A DNA stretch of 64,000 nt from an uncultured Bacteroidales bacterium (GTDB lineage Bacteria; Bacteroidota; Bacteroidia; Bacteroidales; Bacteroidaceae): contig CADBWR010000001.1 of the NCBI GenBank assembly GCA_902798425.1, positions 83,167 to 147,166 on the forward strand, written 5' to 3'. This document shows, piece after piece, positions 16,941 through 26,292 of this stretch (position 1 is its first letter; every line of letters starts with the position of its first letter). The notes below the pieces were generated by a model. The model saw only the letters and a program-made list of their open reading frames with translations, ran no database searches and was not told the DNA's origin. Made by a program: the position numbers and the translations under genes.

Positions 16941-18085
16941 AGAAGTTACCCGTCATTCTGATGTTTATTCTGCTGGGCTTTGTCGGTTGTACACCCGAAC
17001 CGCCTCTGCACCTCTACGACGAGGCTGCCGTGGACTTTGATATGCCCGTTATTGACCTCTCTCTCGAAGTCTATTGGGACTACGAGATGACCTATGACGT
17101 GAAGTACGAGTGGGAGGCTGAATGGTACTATGGCTGGGATGAAATCGACACGGACATCTTCGGTGAGTTAGGCTATACAGAACCCAGCGTGTTCAATCTG
17201 CGCCGCTACTTTACAGGAGAAACACCCTATGCCCCGCATACCTCGGTACAGAACGATGTCATTTACGGCACCAACTTCCAGGGACGTTATAATTGGGGCT
17301 TCTGGGATATGCTGATATGGAACGATGTCAAGACCCTTGATGGTGTGCAGAGCCTTGTCTTCGATGAGACATCGTCATTGGACTATGTCACGGCCTATAC
17401 CAACCAGACCATGCAACAGTCACGCTATCAGGCACCCCGCTATACGCGGTCGTTCTACTCTCCAGAGCCACTATTTACGGGCTATACGCAAGGTGTCGAG
17501 ATCGATCCCACACTGAAGAACTTCGAGTACGACCCCGAGCGCAAAGTCTATGTAAGACGACTGAATATGGTGTTGGAACCTGTCACCTACATCTATCTGA
17601 CACAGGTCATCCTGCACCACAACAACGGACGCGTCACCTCTACCGATGGCTCGTCGAACCTCTCGGGAATGGCCCGCTCAGTGGTGCTCAATACGGGAGT
17701 AGCAGGCTCTGATGCTATTACGGTCTATTATAATACGCGCATGAAGAAAGATTGCAAGAAGGATGAGGAACTTGTCGACATCATTGGCGGTCGTCTGATG
17801 ACTTTCGGCATCTGCAACCTGAATGCCAACCGCGTCTCCCGCGGTGTAGACATCAAGGATGGCAAGCGCCACTATATGGACTGCACTATGCAGTTTAACA
17901 ATGGTATGGACTCTACCTTCGTCTTCGACGTCACCGACCAGGTGCGCAAACTCTATAAGGGTGGCGTTATCACGGTGGAACTTGATATGGACACCGTCCC
18001 GATTCCTCAGCGTTCCGGAGGCTCCGGTTTCAATGCGGTAGTGAAGGACACAGAAGATGGTGGAACCTACGAATTTGATATGTAA
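16937..18085 (+). CDS. DUF5119-type fimbrial-locus lipoprotein
   Basis: 382 residues. The signal peptide MKKLPVILMFILLGFVG ends in lipobox FVG-C, followed by TPEPPLHLYDEAAVDFDMP, which is the usual N-terminus of DUF5119 proteins. The body is a mixed beta protein rich in Y, W and D. It lacks the TR(A/G) processing site of the pilins that follow, so it would stay lipid-anchored, consistent with an anchor or assembly role like Mfa2/FimB. It overlaps the DUF3575 gene by 4 bp, which implies translational coupling. Family call from memory of sequence style; function inferred from position. Confidence 0.7.
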   Translation: MKKLPVILMFILLGFVGCTPEPPLHLYDEAAVDFDMPVIDLSLEVYWDYEMTYDVKYEWEAEWYYGWDEIDTDIFGELGYTEPSVFNLRRYFTGETPYAPHTSVQNDVIYGTNFQGRYNWGFWDMLIWNDVKTLDGVQSLVFDETSSLDYVTAYTNQTMQQSRYQAPRYTRSFYSPEPLFTGYTQGVEIDPTLKNFEYDPERKVYVRRLNMVLEPVTYIYLTQVILHHNNGRVTSTDGSSNLSGMARSVVLNTGVAGSDAITVYYNTRMKKDCKKDEELVDIIGGRLMTFGICNLNANRVSRGVDIKDGKRHYMDCTMQFNNGMDSTFVFDVTDQVRKLYKGGVITVELDMDTVPIPQRSGGSGFNAVVKDTEDGGTYEFDM

Positions 18086-18113
18086 CGAGATACAATAAAA
18101 ATAGATATTAACA

Positions 18114-20024
18114 ATGAAAAATGATACGACTATGAAAAGGAACATTTTCTTCCTCGCGGCTGTGGTTAGTATACTGATTACCAGCTGCTCGGGTGACGAG
18201 CTTGCCACTTCGTCCCCTGTTATGACTAGTTCTGTTGTGCAGCGTGGCATCTCCTTTGGTGGAGGTTCCAGCGCTATCACCCGTGGTGATTTCTATGGCT
18301 CTGATGCTGCTACCAAGCTGGGTGGCAAGTTTGTAGTATATGGCACGAAGCATGTTGCTGCTGAAGATAACACAGCAGCCAACGATGCCACCGTATTCAA
18401 CAACTTCCAGGTGGCATATACTGCCTCTACGGCAGGTACTACCGCTTCTAACACCAGCGACTGGGAGTATGTTGGACTGCAGGCCTACGATGCTACACCG
18501 TCCTCTCAGGGTATTAAGTATTGGGACTTTGGTGCAGCACAGGGACACACGTTCTATGCTTTCTCCAGCTCTGACATCAGCTATCCGAAGGATGAGACTA
18601 ACGACAAGGTGCTGGTGACTAAGGTTCTTGCTGATACACCAACAGCTCCTGCCACAGGCTCTTTGTATAACAAGGGCTATGCTGTTACTGTCAAGGCTGG
18701 TGCAAATCTCAACAACCTGTTCTTCTCAGACCGCGTTCCCGTGGCAAAAGCGGATTATGAAAAGACCGTCAACTTCACCTTCCGCAATATCGGTTCCAAG
18801 GTGCGCTTTGGCTTCTATGAGACTGTCCCTGGCTATAAAGTTAAAATCGACAAGTTCTACATCGATGATGCCAATGCTGCTGTTGTTACGAACTTCGCTA
18901 CGATGAATGATGCGAAGACAGATGGCTTCTATGCTTCTCTGCAGAACGTGAAGATGGCTGCTAATCAGACTGTTAACGTCACTTACTATGACAACACGGA
19001 TGCTGCCATCGAGAATCAGCCGAAGGTAAGCAATCCTACTGGTGGATATGATTACAATATCAAACTGGGTAGTGCATCAACGATTATTGGTAAAGAACTG
19101 GCAACCTCTTCTACTACCCCGACTTGGGTTGTTGAAGGAGGTGATTACAGTACCGTATTCCCCTTCGAGGGCAATACCAATCCATTGCTGATGAAGCTCG
19201 ACTTCACGCTGACGGCAGAAGACGGCTCACCAGATGTTATCCATGTACGTGGCGCCCGTGCCATCGTTCCTGCTGCTTATGTTCAGTGGAAGGGCAACTT
19301 TGCCTATACCTACATCTTCAAGATTACCGACAAGACCAATGGTACTACGGGTAATGTTGATGATAATGACGATCCCACAGATCCTGAGGGGCTGAAGCCT
19401 ATCACCTTCGACGCCGTCGTAGTTGATGTTACCGAGGAGCGTCAGGAGACCATCTCTTCTATCTCTACGAACAGCATTACCACCTATGCTGAGGGTGCTG
19501 TTGCCAATGAGTACAAAGCCGGAGAGCCCGTTTATGTTGCTGTGACAAATCATGCGGATGCCACTCATCCTGTAATCACTCCAAGTGGTATTGGCGACAC
19601 AGCTGGTAAAGCTCAGGTGTATCAGTTGAATAGAGCTGCCACCGAGGCTGAACTCTTTGCCCAGCTGACAGGCTCACCCATTGGTCTCACGTTGACAGCT
19701 GTTACAGGTGCTGAAATTGGAACGACTGTTCCGCTTGCTGACGGCTCTACTCTTGCTATCAGTAACGTGAAATTCACGCCCGCTGCAGGTACTTATGCTT
19801 ATGTGTATACCAGAACGGCTTATGTCGCTCCGACCTACGAAGTACAGTCTGCTGGGACCTACGATTCCGGCAAGACCTACTACCTGAAGAGTGGTAGCAA
19901 TGTGTACTTTGCTGTCCCAGTGGCAAGCGAGGCTGCCTTCAATGCCAACAAGGCTAACCTCTATCTGCAGACCGCTGCAGGTACTGCTGGTGTGTACGAC
20001 ATAAAGGTCATAAAAGTACAATAA
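18114..20024 (+). CDS. Fimbrillin-like pilin lipoprotein 1
   Basis: 636 residues (start at 18132, residue 7, is also possible). Lipobox ITS-C25. A conserved ITR-G site at R57 matches the position where arginine-specific proteases trim Bacteroidales type V pilins. The Mfa-like core follows (about 60-435), with WEYVG, IKYWDFGAA..TFYAFS, a KVRFGFYETVPGYKVKIDKFY strand and QWKGNFAYTYIFKIT. An extra C-terminal domain of about 200 residues begins after ITFDAVVVDVTEE and ends ...KSGSNVYFAVP ... TAAGTAGVYDIKVIKV. Close paralogues follow in tandem. Expected role: exported lipoprotein, cleaved and polymerised by donor-strand exchange into a pilus. Confidence 0.82.
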   Translation: MKNDTTMKRNIFFLAAVVSILITSCSGDELATSSPVMTSSVVQRGISFGGGSSAITRGDFYGSDAATKLGGKFVVYGTKHVAAEDNTAANDATVFNNFQVAYTASTAGTTASNTSDWEYVGLQAYDATPSSQGIKYWDFGAAQGHTFYAFSSSDISYPKDETNDKVLVTKVLADTPTAPATGSLYNKGYAVTVKAGANLNNLFFSDRVPVAKADYEKTVNFTFRNIGSKVRFGFYETVPGYKVKIDKFYIDDANAAVVTNFATMNDAKTDGFYASLQNVKMAANQTVNVTYYDNTDAAIENQPKVSNPTGGYDYNIKLGSASTIIGKELATSSTTPTWVVEGGDYSTVFPFEGNTNPLLMKLDFTLTAEDGSPDVIHVRGARAIVPAAYVQWKGNFAYTYIFKITDKTNGTTGNVDDNDDPTDPEGLKPITFDAVVVDVTEERQETISSISTNSITTYAEGAVANEYKAGEPVYVAVTNHADATHPVITPSGIGDTAGKAQVYQLNRAATEAELFAQLTGSPIGLTLTAVTGAEIGTTVPLADGSTLAISNVKFTPAAGTYAYVYTRTAYVAPTYEVQSAGTYDSGKTYYLKSGSNVYFAVPVASEAAFNANKANLYLQTAAGTAGVYDIKVIKVQ

Positions 20025-20086
20025 TATAATACAATAAGGTGTGCAAACAATATGTGTGTAAACCAATAACAATAATTTAAACATAG

Positions 20087-21988
20087 ATGATGATGAAAAA
20101 GTATCTATTCATTACAACTGCTCTTTTAGCCTTAGCCAGTTGTTCAGAGGATTCCTTCGTGGGGGACAACAGCCCTAACACGATAGGTGAGAGTGCTACC
20201 GAAGCCATCAACTTTGGCTTTGATATGCAGAATGTTACGCGTGCAGGCGACATTGTGGGTTCTTCTGCAGCAGCGAAGTTACAGAACGAGTTCCTCGTAT
20301 ATGCTACCAAGCATATTTCTGCTGAGGCTGCAGATGCCACTAACGATATGGCCGTATTTACGAACTACAAAGTGGGGTATACTGAAAATTCTGCAGGTCA
20401 TACTACTTCTAATACCAACAACTGGGAGTATGTTGGCCTCACCCCTTATGATGTAGCCAAGGTTTCTCCTGCAGCAACTCAACAGACAATTAAGTACTGG
20501 GACTATAGCGCAGAAAATGGTTATACCTTCTATGGTATTGCGTCAAAGGATGATATTACTAACGATAAGGTTACTGTCACCAAGACGACTACTGGTACCA
20601 CTGTTTACGACAAGGGTTATAGTGTTGTTGTCAAGAGTGGTGCTGACCTGAGTAATTTGTACATAGCCGACCGTCTACCTGTTGCTAAGGCAGACTATAA
20701 CAAGCCAGTGACTTTGAAGTTCCGTAACTTCGGTACCCAGGTGCGTGTTGGTTTCTATGAGACCATCCCGGGTTACAAGGTGAAGATAGACAAATTCTAT
20801 ACTGATGCCGATGCTTCTGCAGCTGTGACAACATTTGGGGAAATGGACACAGAGAACGCAACAAACTTTGCAGCATCATTGCAAAACATTAAGACCAGCC
20901 CAAGTGAATCAGGCAATACGATGACAGTTTCTTATTACAACGGCACTGACGGTCCTGTAAATCAGGTTAAGTTGGGTGCTTCTACTGTAGAATACAGCTA
21001 TGCATTGACGCTTGGTACAGGTGTTGTTAGTGCTACAGAGTTGGCTACATCAGCTGCTACTCCTACATGGGATAATGCAGGTGGCGCTTATACTACCGTA
21101 TATCCTTTTGAGGCTAATGCTAACCCCATGTTGGTGAAGGTTGACTATACGCTGACTGCTGAAGATGGCAGTAATGAGGTAATCCATGTGAAGGGTGCAA
21201 ATGTTGTGGTTCCTACTCAGTATGTTAAGTGGAAGAACAACTTCGCCTACACTTACATCTTCAAGATTGCTCCTAATACCAATGGTACTACTGGTGGTAC
21301 CGTCCAGGGTCTTTATCCCATCACCTTCGATGCTGTCGTCGTTGATGTGCAGGACAACAAGACTCAGGAGACTATTACTACCTTCGAGGACTATTCTGTC
21401 ACAACCTATGCTAATGGTTCTAAGGTTACGGTTAACAGTGAGTACAAAGCTGGCGAAAACATCTATGTTGTTAAGACTAACAACTCTAATGGTGCTGTTG
21501 TGGCTCCTACTGCTATCGGTACAGAAGCAAACAATGTGCAGGTTTATACTGCTACATCAACTGGCGATGCTATCTCAGAGGCAACTATCAAGGCTAACTT
21601 GACAGGCTCACCAAATGGTATTACCTTGACAGCGGTTGATCCTGTTGCCTCTCTCGTTGCTGACGGAAAAGTTCCCGCTGCTGATGCTACCAATTACGAT
21701 TTTGGCTCTAACGGCGCTGTGAAGTTTACTCCTGGTGCTGCTGGTAAATATGTATATGTATTTACTCGTACTAAACATGTCGCTCCGACTTATGCAGCAG
21801 TTGGTGATGGTACATTTAATGGCGGTACGACCTACTATTTCAAGACAAGTGAGGATGTTTATTATCCTGCAGCAGGAATTAGCGCAGAGAACTTTGCAAC
21901 ATACAAAGCAAATCTGTATACTCAAACTGCAGCTGGTACACCTGGTGAGTATGATATCAAGATAATCAACGTTGTTGCTGGTTCTTAA
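20087..21988 (+). CDS. Fimbrillin-like pilin lipoprotein 2
   Basis: 633 residues with lipobox LAS-C19 and candidate processing site VTR-A at R52. Three successive ATG codons open the frame, so the exact start is uncertain by two residues. It is the nearest relative of pilin 1 throughout: KFRNFGTQVRVGFYETIPGYKVKIDKFYTDADASAAV, YVKWKNNFAYTYIFKI, ITFDAVVVDVQD and the same C-terminal module ending ...TAAGTPGEYDIKIINV. Tandem duplication with divergence. The 62-bp gap to pilin 1 shows no promoter match. Confidence 0.82.
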   Translation: MMMKKYLFITTALLALASCSEDSFVGDNSPNTIGESATEAINFGFDMQNVTRAGDIVGSSAAAKLQNEFLVYATKHISAEAADATNDMAVFTNYKVGYTENSAGHTTSNTNNWEYVGLTPYDVAKVSPAATQQTIKYWDYSAENGYTFYGIASKDDITNDKVTVTKTTTGTTVYDKGYSVVVKSGADLSNLYIADRLPVAKADYNKPVTLKFRNFGTQVRVGFYETIPGYKVKIDKFYTDADASAAVTTFGEMDTENATNFAASLQNIKTSPSESGNTMTVSYYNGTDGPVNQVKLGASTVEYSYALTLGTGVVSATELATSAATPTWDNAGGAYTTVYPFEANANPMLVKVDYTLTAEDGSNEVIHVKGANVVVPTQYVKWKNNFAYTYIFKIAPNTNGTTGGTVQGLYPITFDAVVVDVQDNKTQETITTFEDYSVTTYANGSKVTVNSEYKAGENIYVVKTNNSNGAVVAPTAIGTEANNVQVYTATSTGDAISEATIKANLTGSPNGITLTAVDPVASLVADGKVPAADATNYDFGSNGAVKFTPGAAGKYVYVFTRTKHVAPTYAAVGDGTFNGGTTYYFKTSEDVYYPAAGISAENFATYKANLYTQTAAGTPGEYDIKIINVVAGS

Positions 21989-22028
21989 TCCACATATAAG
22001 TTCGAATAACATAAATACCTTATCAATT

Positions 22029-23969
22029 ATGAAAGCAAAGATATTTTACGCAGCACTGGCATTAGTATTATTTGCAGGCTGTTCAGATAATGATTACGTA
22101 GGCGACAAGAGCCTATTGGAGAATAATGGTGGCGGTGGAGCAATTAGCTTTACCAGCGGAATGCCATCTATAACGAGAGCTGCAGGAGATAAAACTGGAG
22201 CTGCCGCTGCTACTGATTTGAATAATCAGTTCTATGTATATGCCATCAAAAATGAGTCTACGGATGGAGCAGGAAACGTAGGTTCTGGAAACCTGGTTTT
22301 TAATAACTATGTTGTGAAGTGGACTGATAATACAGCCTATACAACGACCTCAAACACTAAGAACTGGGAGTATGTAGGCTATACGTTGTCTGCTAAAGAG
22401 CAAGCTAATGTTATTACAAATAGTGCAGCCGCTGCTCAGACTGTTAAGTATTGGGACTTTGGAGCAGCTGATTATACGTTCTATGCATTCTCAGCGCTGC
22501 CTGCTGATATTGAAGGAGATCAAGTACAGGTTTCAAAAGTGCAAAATAAAAAGACAACAGACGAGCCAGCTCATACGGTCTATGACAATGGCTATACTGT
22601 TACGCTTACTGCAGATGCAAACCTCGACAAATTGTTCTTTGCCGAGCGCCAGTCCATAGCAAAGACAACTAACACCGATCGTACACAAACCAACACATAC
22701 GGCGGTAACGTTACTTTCCGTTTCCACAATGTGACAACTAAAGTGCGTGTGGCTATGTATGAAACTGTTCCAGGATATTCTGTTACTATCAAGAAATTCT
22801 CTGTCGACAATGATGGTACTAATCCTACTTTCGGCGATATGACAGATAACGTTACTGCAAACTTCGCTGCTAACTTGCAGAACAGTGCTTCGGGTACAGC
22901 AGGTAACATGGCAGTGACCTACGTTTCTTCTGGTACAAACATCAATTATCCCTCCATTTCGTTTACTCCAACAGCTGCCGCTGCATGTGTATTAAATCTG
23001 GGTACAGGTTTGAAGGAAAACGTGACTATCGGAACAAATGCTACTGAGGCAACCTACGACAAGGACGCCAAAGCTTACACCAGCGTGTTCCCTAACGAGA
23101 GCAATACACAGAATCTGAAGCTGAAGGTTAGCTATACGCTCACAGCTCCTGGTACTGGTGAGACTATTGAGGTTACAGACAAAACAGCAGAAATCCCTGC
23201 AAACTACTTGAAGTGGAAGCCTGGTTTTGCCTATACGTACATCTTTAAGATTACCGACGATGCTCTCTACCCAATTACTTTCGACGCTATCGAGGTTGTT
23301 GATGGAGATGGTGTTGCAGAATACATTACGACAGTTAGTAATCCCAGCATTACAACGTTTGGCGTCAAAGAAAGCAAGTACACTGCTGAAAAGAATGAGT
23401 ACGAGGCTGGTAGCGACATCTACGCAACAATCATGGATGGTAGCAGTGTGGCAGACTTCACATTCAATAGTCAAGCAGCAGGTGGCGTAAACGTATATCT
23501 GGCTACTACTACCGATGCTACAAACTTCCCAATCACTGAGGCATCTGTTGCTGAGTCTCTCGCTGAACTCTCTACAGGAACAAAGAAGATTACATGCACA
23601 CCGAAGAATACTGATGGAACAACAAGCTTCACTGCTACACCAGATAAGGTAACTACTGTACCTGCTGAGGATGGTACAACCAAGACCATCAATGCTCTGA
23701 AACTCACAGGAGCTGCAGCTACAACAGCCACAACTGCTTTGGTAGTAGAGTATATCAAGACTCCTGCTACGTACAATACTGAAACTGTAGCGATTGCAGA
23801 CCAAGATGCATTGGATGCTGCTCTTGCGACAGGCAAGCTATACACTAATTCTGCTGGTACAACAGAAGCAAGTGCGACATATGACGGCGAAGCTACCTAC
23901 TTCAGACGTACATCTGTAAACACCGTAGGCGTTTATGCTTACAAGGTTATCAGAGTGGTTGCTCCTTAA
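22029..23969 (+). CDS. Fimbrillin-like pilin lipoprotein 3
   Basis: 646 residues from the ATG at 22029. An upstream frame opening at 21972 overlaps the previous gene and lacks a signal sequence. Lipobox FAG-C18, processing site ITR-A at R50. Same core as pilins 1 and 2 (WEYVGYTL, VKYWDFGAADYTFYAFS, VRVAMYETVPGYSVTIKKFS, YLKWKPGFAYTYIFKI). The C-terminal domain is more diverged and ends ...ATYDGEATYFRRTSVNTVGVYAYKVIRV. Base composition is visibly more A-rich than in its neighbours, which may reflect a different history. Probably an alternative or minor shaft subunit. Confidence 0.8.
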   Translation: MKAKIFYAALALVLFAGCSDNDYVGDKSLLENNGGGGAISFTSGMPSITRAAGDKTGAAAATDLNNQFYVYAIKNESTDGAGNVGSGNLVFNNYVVKWTDNTAYTTTSNTKNWEYVGYTLSAKEQANVITNSAAAAQTVKYWDFGAADYTFYAFSALPADIEGDQVQVSKVQNKKTTDEPAHTVYDNGYTVTLTADANLDKLFFAERQSIAKTTNTDRTQTNTYGGNVTFRFHNVTTKVRVAMYETVPGYSVTIKKFSVDNDGTNPTFGDMTDNVTANFAANLQNSASGTAGNMAVTYVSSGTNINYPSISFTPTAAAACVLNLGTGLKENVTIGTNATEATYDKDAKAYTSVFPNESNTQNLKLKVSYTLTAPGTGETIEVTDKTAEIPANYLKWKPGFAYTYIFKITDDALYPITFDAIEVVDGDGVAEYITTVSNPSITTFGVKESKYTAEKNEYEAGSDIYATIMDGSSVADFTFNSQAAGGVNVYLATTTDATNFPITEASVAESLAELSTGTKKITCTPKNTDGTTSFTATPDKVTTVPAEDGTTKTINALKLTGAAATTATTALVVEYIKTPATYNTETVAIADQDALDAALATGKLYTNSAGTTEASATYDGEATYFRRTSVNTVGVYAYKVIRVVAP

Positions 23970-23993
23970 TATAGGAATTTAGTAGATAAGATA

Positions 23994-25124
23994 ATGACTG
24001 AGCAAAAGCTGAAGAAACTGATAGGGCTAATGAGCCTCATGGGAATTATAGGCTCCATGGGACTTATGGGGTGTTCCTCGGAAAATACTGAGGAGCAGGG
24101 AAGTCCTACACCACCTCCAACGGAGGTGGCTATCAGCTTTAGCGGCAGTGAGAGTCAGGAGAATGCAGTGACCAGAGCGGCAGGCACCCCACTGAGCGCT
24201 GCTGGCGTGTACCAATTCCATGTCTGGGGCTATAAGAATATGGACTACAATGATGGAACAGGGGCCTATGGCGGCAAGCAGACCGTATTCCCTGGCTATC
24301 AGGTAGACTGGCACGAGAATACGGCTGCCACAACAACGACGAACAGCAGCGGCTGGGAGTACATACAGCCCGGTTTGCCCGACCAGACCATCAAGTACTG
24401 GGACTGGGGCGCCAAGGCATATAGGTATTTCGCAGTGACGGGAACGCCAACGCATACACTCAATGGTACTGCTCATGAGTTTACCTTTGCTGCTGATGCC
24501 AGCAGTACAGAAGCAATGAATGTTACGCCGTATTTCACACGACTGTGGTTCTCGACCGGAAATCAGGTGGCTTATCCTGACAAGCAGTTTGGCAAACCAG
24601 TGACCTTAGAGTTCGTGAAGCCCTATGCGCGCGTGCGATACCTATTTAAGTACGCGTACCCGCGCGAGGGTATTAAGTTGACGGAAAAGAGCTTTAAGCC
24701 ATCAGACGGCAGCAAGCACATAGCCCGCAAGGGAACAGTGACAGTACACTACCCCACCGAAGGCACAGCCATCAAGGAGTGGTTTACCGTAACTCCAGTG
24801 ACGGGTGCAGGTTCAGGGGAGTTGACAGAGTTCACCGAGGACTACGACCCGGACGATGACGGAAAGGTCTATTTAGAGACGAATGAAGGCTGGTACATGG
24901 TGCTCCCAAGAGACACTCAGGGCAGCTATACGTTGTCGGTGAGTGTCAACGGAATTGCAAGAACGGCCGTAGTGCCAGCAGAATATATGCAGTGGTTGCC
25001 AGGCTACAGCTATACCTACATCTTCAAGATTACCGAAGAAGGCGGTGTGGAGATTGGCTGGGTAGAATATGCCGTGGTGCCCTGGATTGAGATGGAAGTC
25101 AGTAAATCTGTGTATAATTGGTAA
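23994..25124 (+). CDS. Short fimbrillin-like pilin lipoprotein 4
   Basis: 376 residues with lipobox LMG-C27 and processing site VTR-A at R61. It has the same Mfa-like core (GWEYIQPG, IKYWDWGAKAYRYFAVTG, ARVRYLFKYAYP, YMQWLPGYSYTYIFKIT). It lacks the C-terminal domain of about 200 residues found in pilins 1-3 and stops soon after, with VPWIEMEVSKSVYNW. A shorter subunit of this kind could cap or start the fibre. The assignment to tip or base cannot be made from sequence. Confidence 0.78.
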   Translation: MTEQKLKKLIGLMSLMGIIGSMGLMGCSSENTEEQGSPTPPPTEVAISFSGSESQENAVTRAAGTPLSAAGVYQFHVWGYKNMDYNDGTGAYGGKQTVFPGYQVDWHENTAATTTTNSSGWEYIQPGLPDQTIKYWDWGAKAYRYFAVTGTPTHTLNGTAHEFTFAADASSTEAMNVTPYFTRLWFSTGNQVAYPDKQFGKPVTLEFVKPYARVRYLFKYAYPREGIKLTEKSFKPSDGSKHIARKGTVTVHYPTEGTAIKEWFTVTPVTGAGSGELTEFTEDYDPDDDGKVYLETNEGWYMVLPRDTQGSYTLSVSVNGIARTAVVPAEYMQWLPGYSYTYIFKITEEGGVEIGWVEYAVVPWIEMEVSKSVYNW

Positions 25125-25131
25125 CTGAAAG

Positions 25132-26274
25132 TTGAAAGAAATAAAAACCATAGTAAGGATACTGGTACTCATGGGGCTTATGGTACTCATGGGCTGCTCG
25201 GCAGACTCTGAACTGGAGACGTCGGAGATGAAGACGGCTGCGGTAGAGGTGGTAAGTTATGCAAGGTGGTTTGACGAGGCCTATGGAACCAATAGGGCAT
25301 GGGCTATTCCTTCTGGCTATACGGCATACGAGGGAGGAGATCAGCCTATCAGCATCGCCTTTACACAGAATAATCAAACTCCCCAGATTGGCAGCTTCTT
25401 TAAGAGCGGCGACAAGTGGCGCACAAACATCGAAACAATTCCTTCAGGTACTTCTTACCTCTATGGATATATACCGGAATTGCCCGCCATCAGATATAGC
25501 ATTACCGATCGTGATGGAGCTAATGCTGCATATAACGGAGGAGCTATCATGACCCTGCAAAATGTGCCCACCGTGATGCCTAACGACCTCTGCGTGGTCA
25601 TTGGTGCCAAGCATGGTTATGATAAAGAACATGACGGTGATAACACCGACCCCCGCACGAATCGCTTGCGCCAGGGCGACTTCAGCTTTACGGCAGCAGG
25701 CTCTGCTACGGGCAACTATGTCTTCCTGCTCTTCGACCACCTCTACGCTGCCCTGCGCATCAGGATGAGAATGCATGACGACTATGCAGCGCTCCGAACC
25801 ATCAAACTGAAGTCGCTGCAATTGGGTACTATGGCTGATGCTTCGACAACCAGACAGAAGACCGATATCACCATTAGCCTGCAGACAACAGATGGTAGTG
25901 TGAGTCCCATCACTGGCATCACGTATGCTCAACCCGACACGTATCCAGTCATTGACGGCACAGGTTTGGAGTTCTGGTCAGATCCTGCAGGTACAGCGCT
26001 AACTACTGATTTCCAGCCATTTATCGGTCACTTTATGCCGACGGGAATTACCAAGCTCATCCTGACCAGCACGTACGATGTGTATGACAGAAAGGGTAAC
26101 TTGATTCGACTAAACTGTAAAGCCACGAACACCATGGCACTGAAAGACATGCTGACAGACCAGACCGTGACAGAACGTGGCAAACGATATACGATTAACA
26201 TGACCATCCAACCGACATACCTGTATATGTTGTCGGAGCCAGATTTGGACAATCCAACGGTTATTATTAATTGA
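25132..26274 (+). CDS. Fimbrial-operon lipoprotein (Mfa-like relative)
   Basis: 380 residues starting with TTG at 25132, 7 bp after the previous stop. No ATG precedes the hydrophobic core, and TTG gives a proper basic n-region (KEIKTIVR) before lipobox LMG-C. No TR(A/G) site is present near the N-terminus. The sequence has YARWFDEAYGTNRAW, GTSYLYGYIP and a LFDHLYAALRIRMRM stretch, which resemble accessory fimbrillin-like lipoproteins of Bacteroidales. It may be a tip or anchor component. It is the last ordinary-sized gene before the giants, and its stop is 18 bp before the first giant. Confidence 0.65.
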   Translation: MKEIKTIVRILVLMGLMVLMGCSADSELETSEMKTAAVEVVSYARWFDEAYGTNRAWAIPSGYTAYEGGDQPISIAFTQNNQTPQIGSFFKSGDKWRTNIETIPSGTSYLYGYIPELPAIRYSITDRDGANAAYNGGAIMTLQNVPTVMPNDLCVVIGAKHGYDKEHDGDNTDPRTNRLRQGDFSFTAAGSATGNYVFLLFDHLYAALRIRMRMHDDYAALRTIKLKSLQLGTMADASTTRQKTDITISLQTTDGSVSPITGITYAQPDTYPVIDGTGLEFWSDPAGTALTTDFQPFIGHFMPTGITKLILTSTYDVYDRKGNLIRLNCKATNTMALKDMLTDQTVTERGKRYTINMTIQPTYLYMLSEPDLDNPTVIIN

Positions 26275-26292
26275 CAATTGAGAATTGACGAT

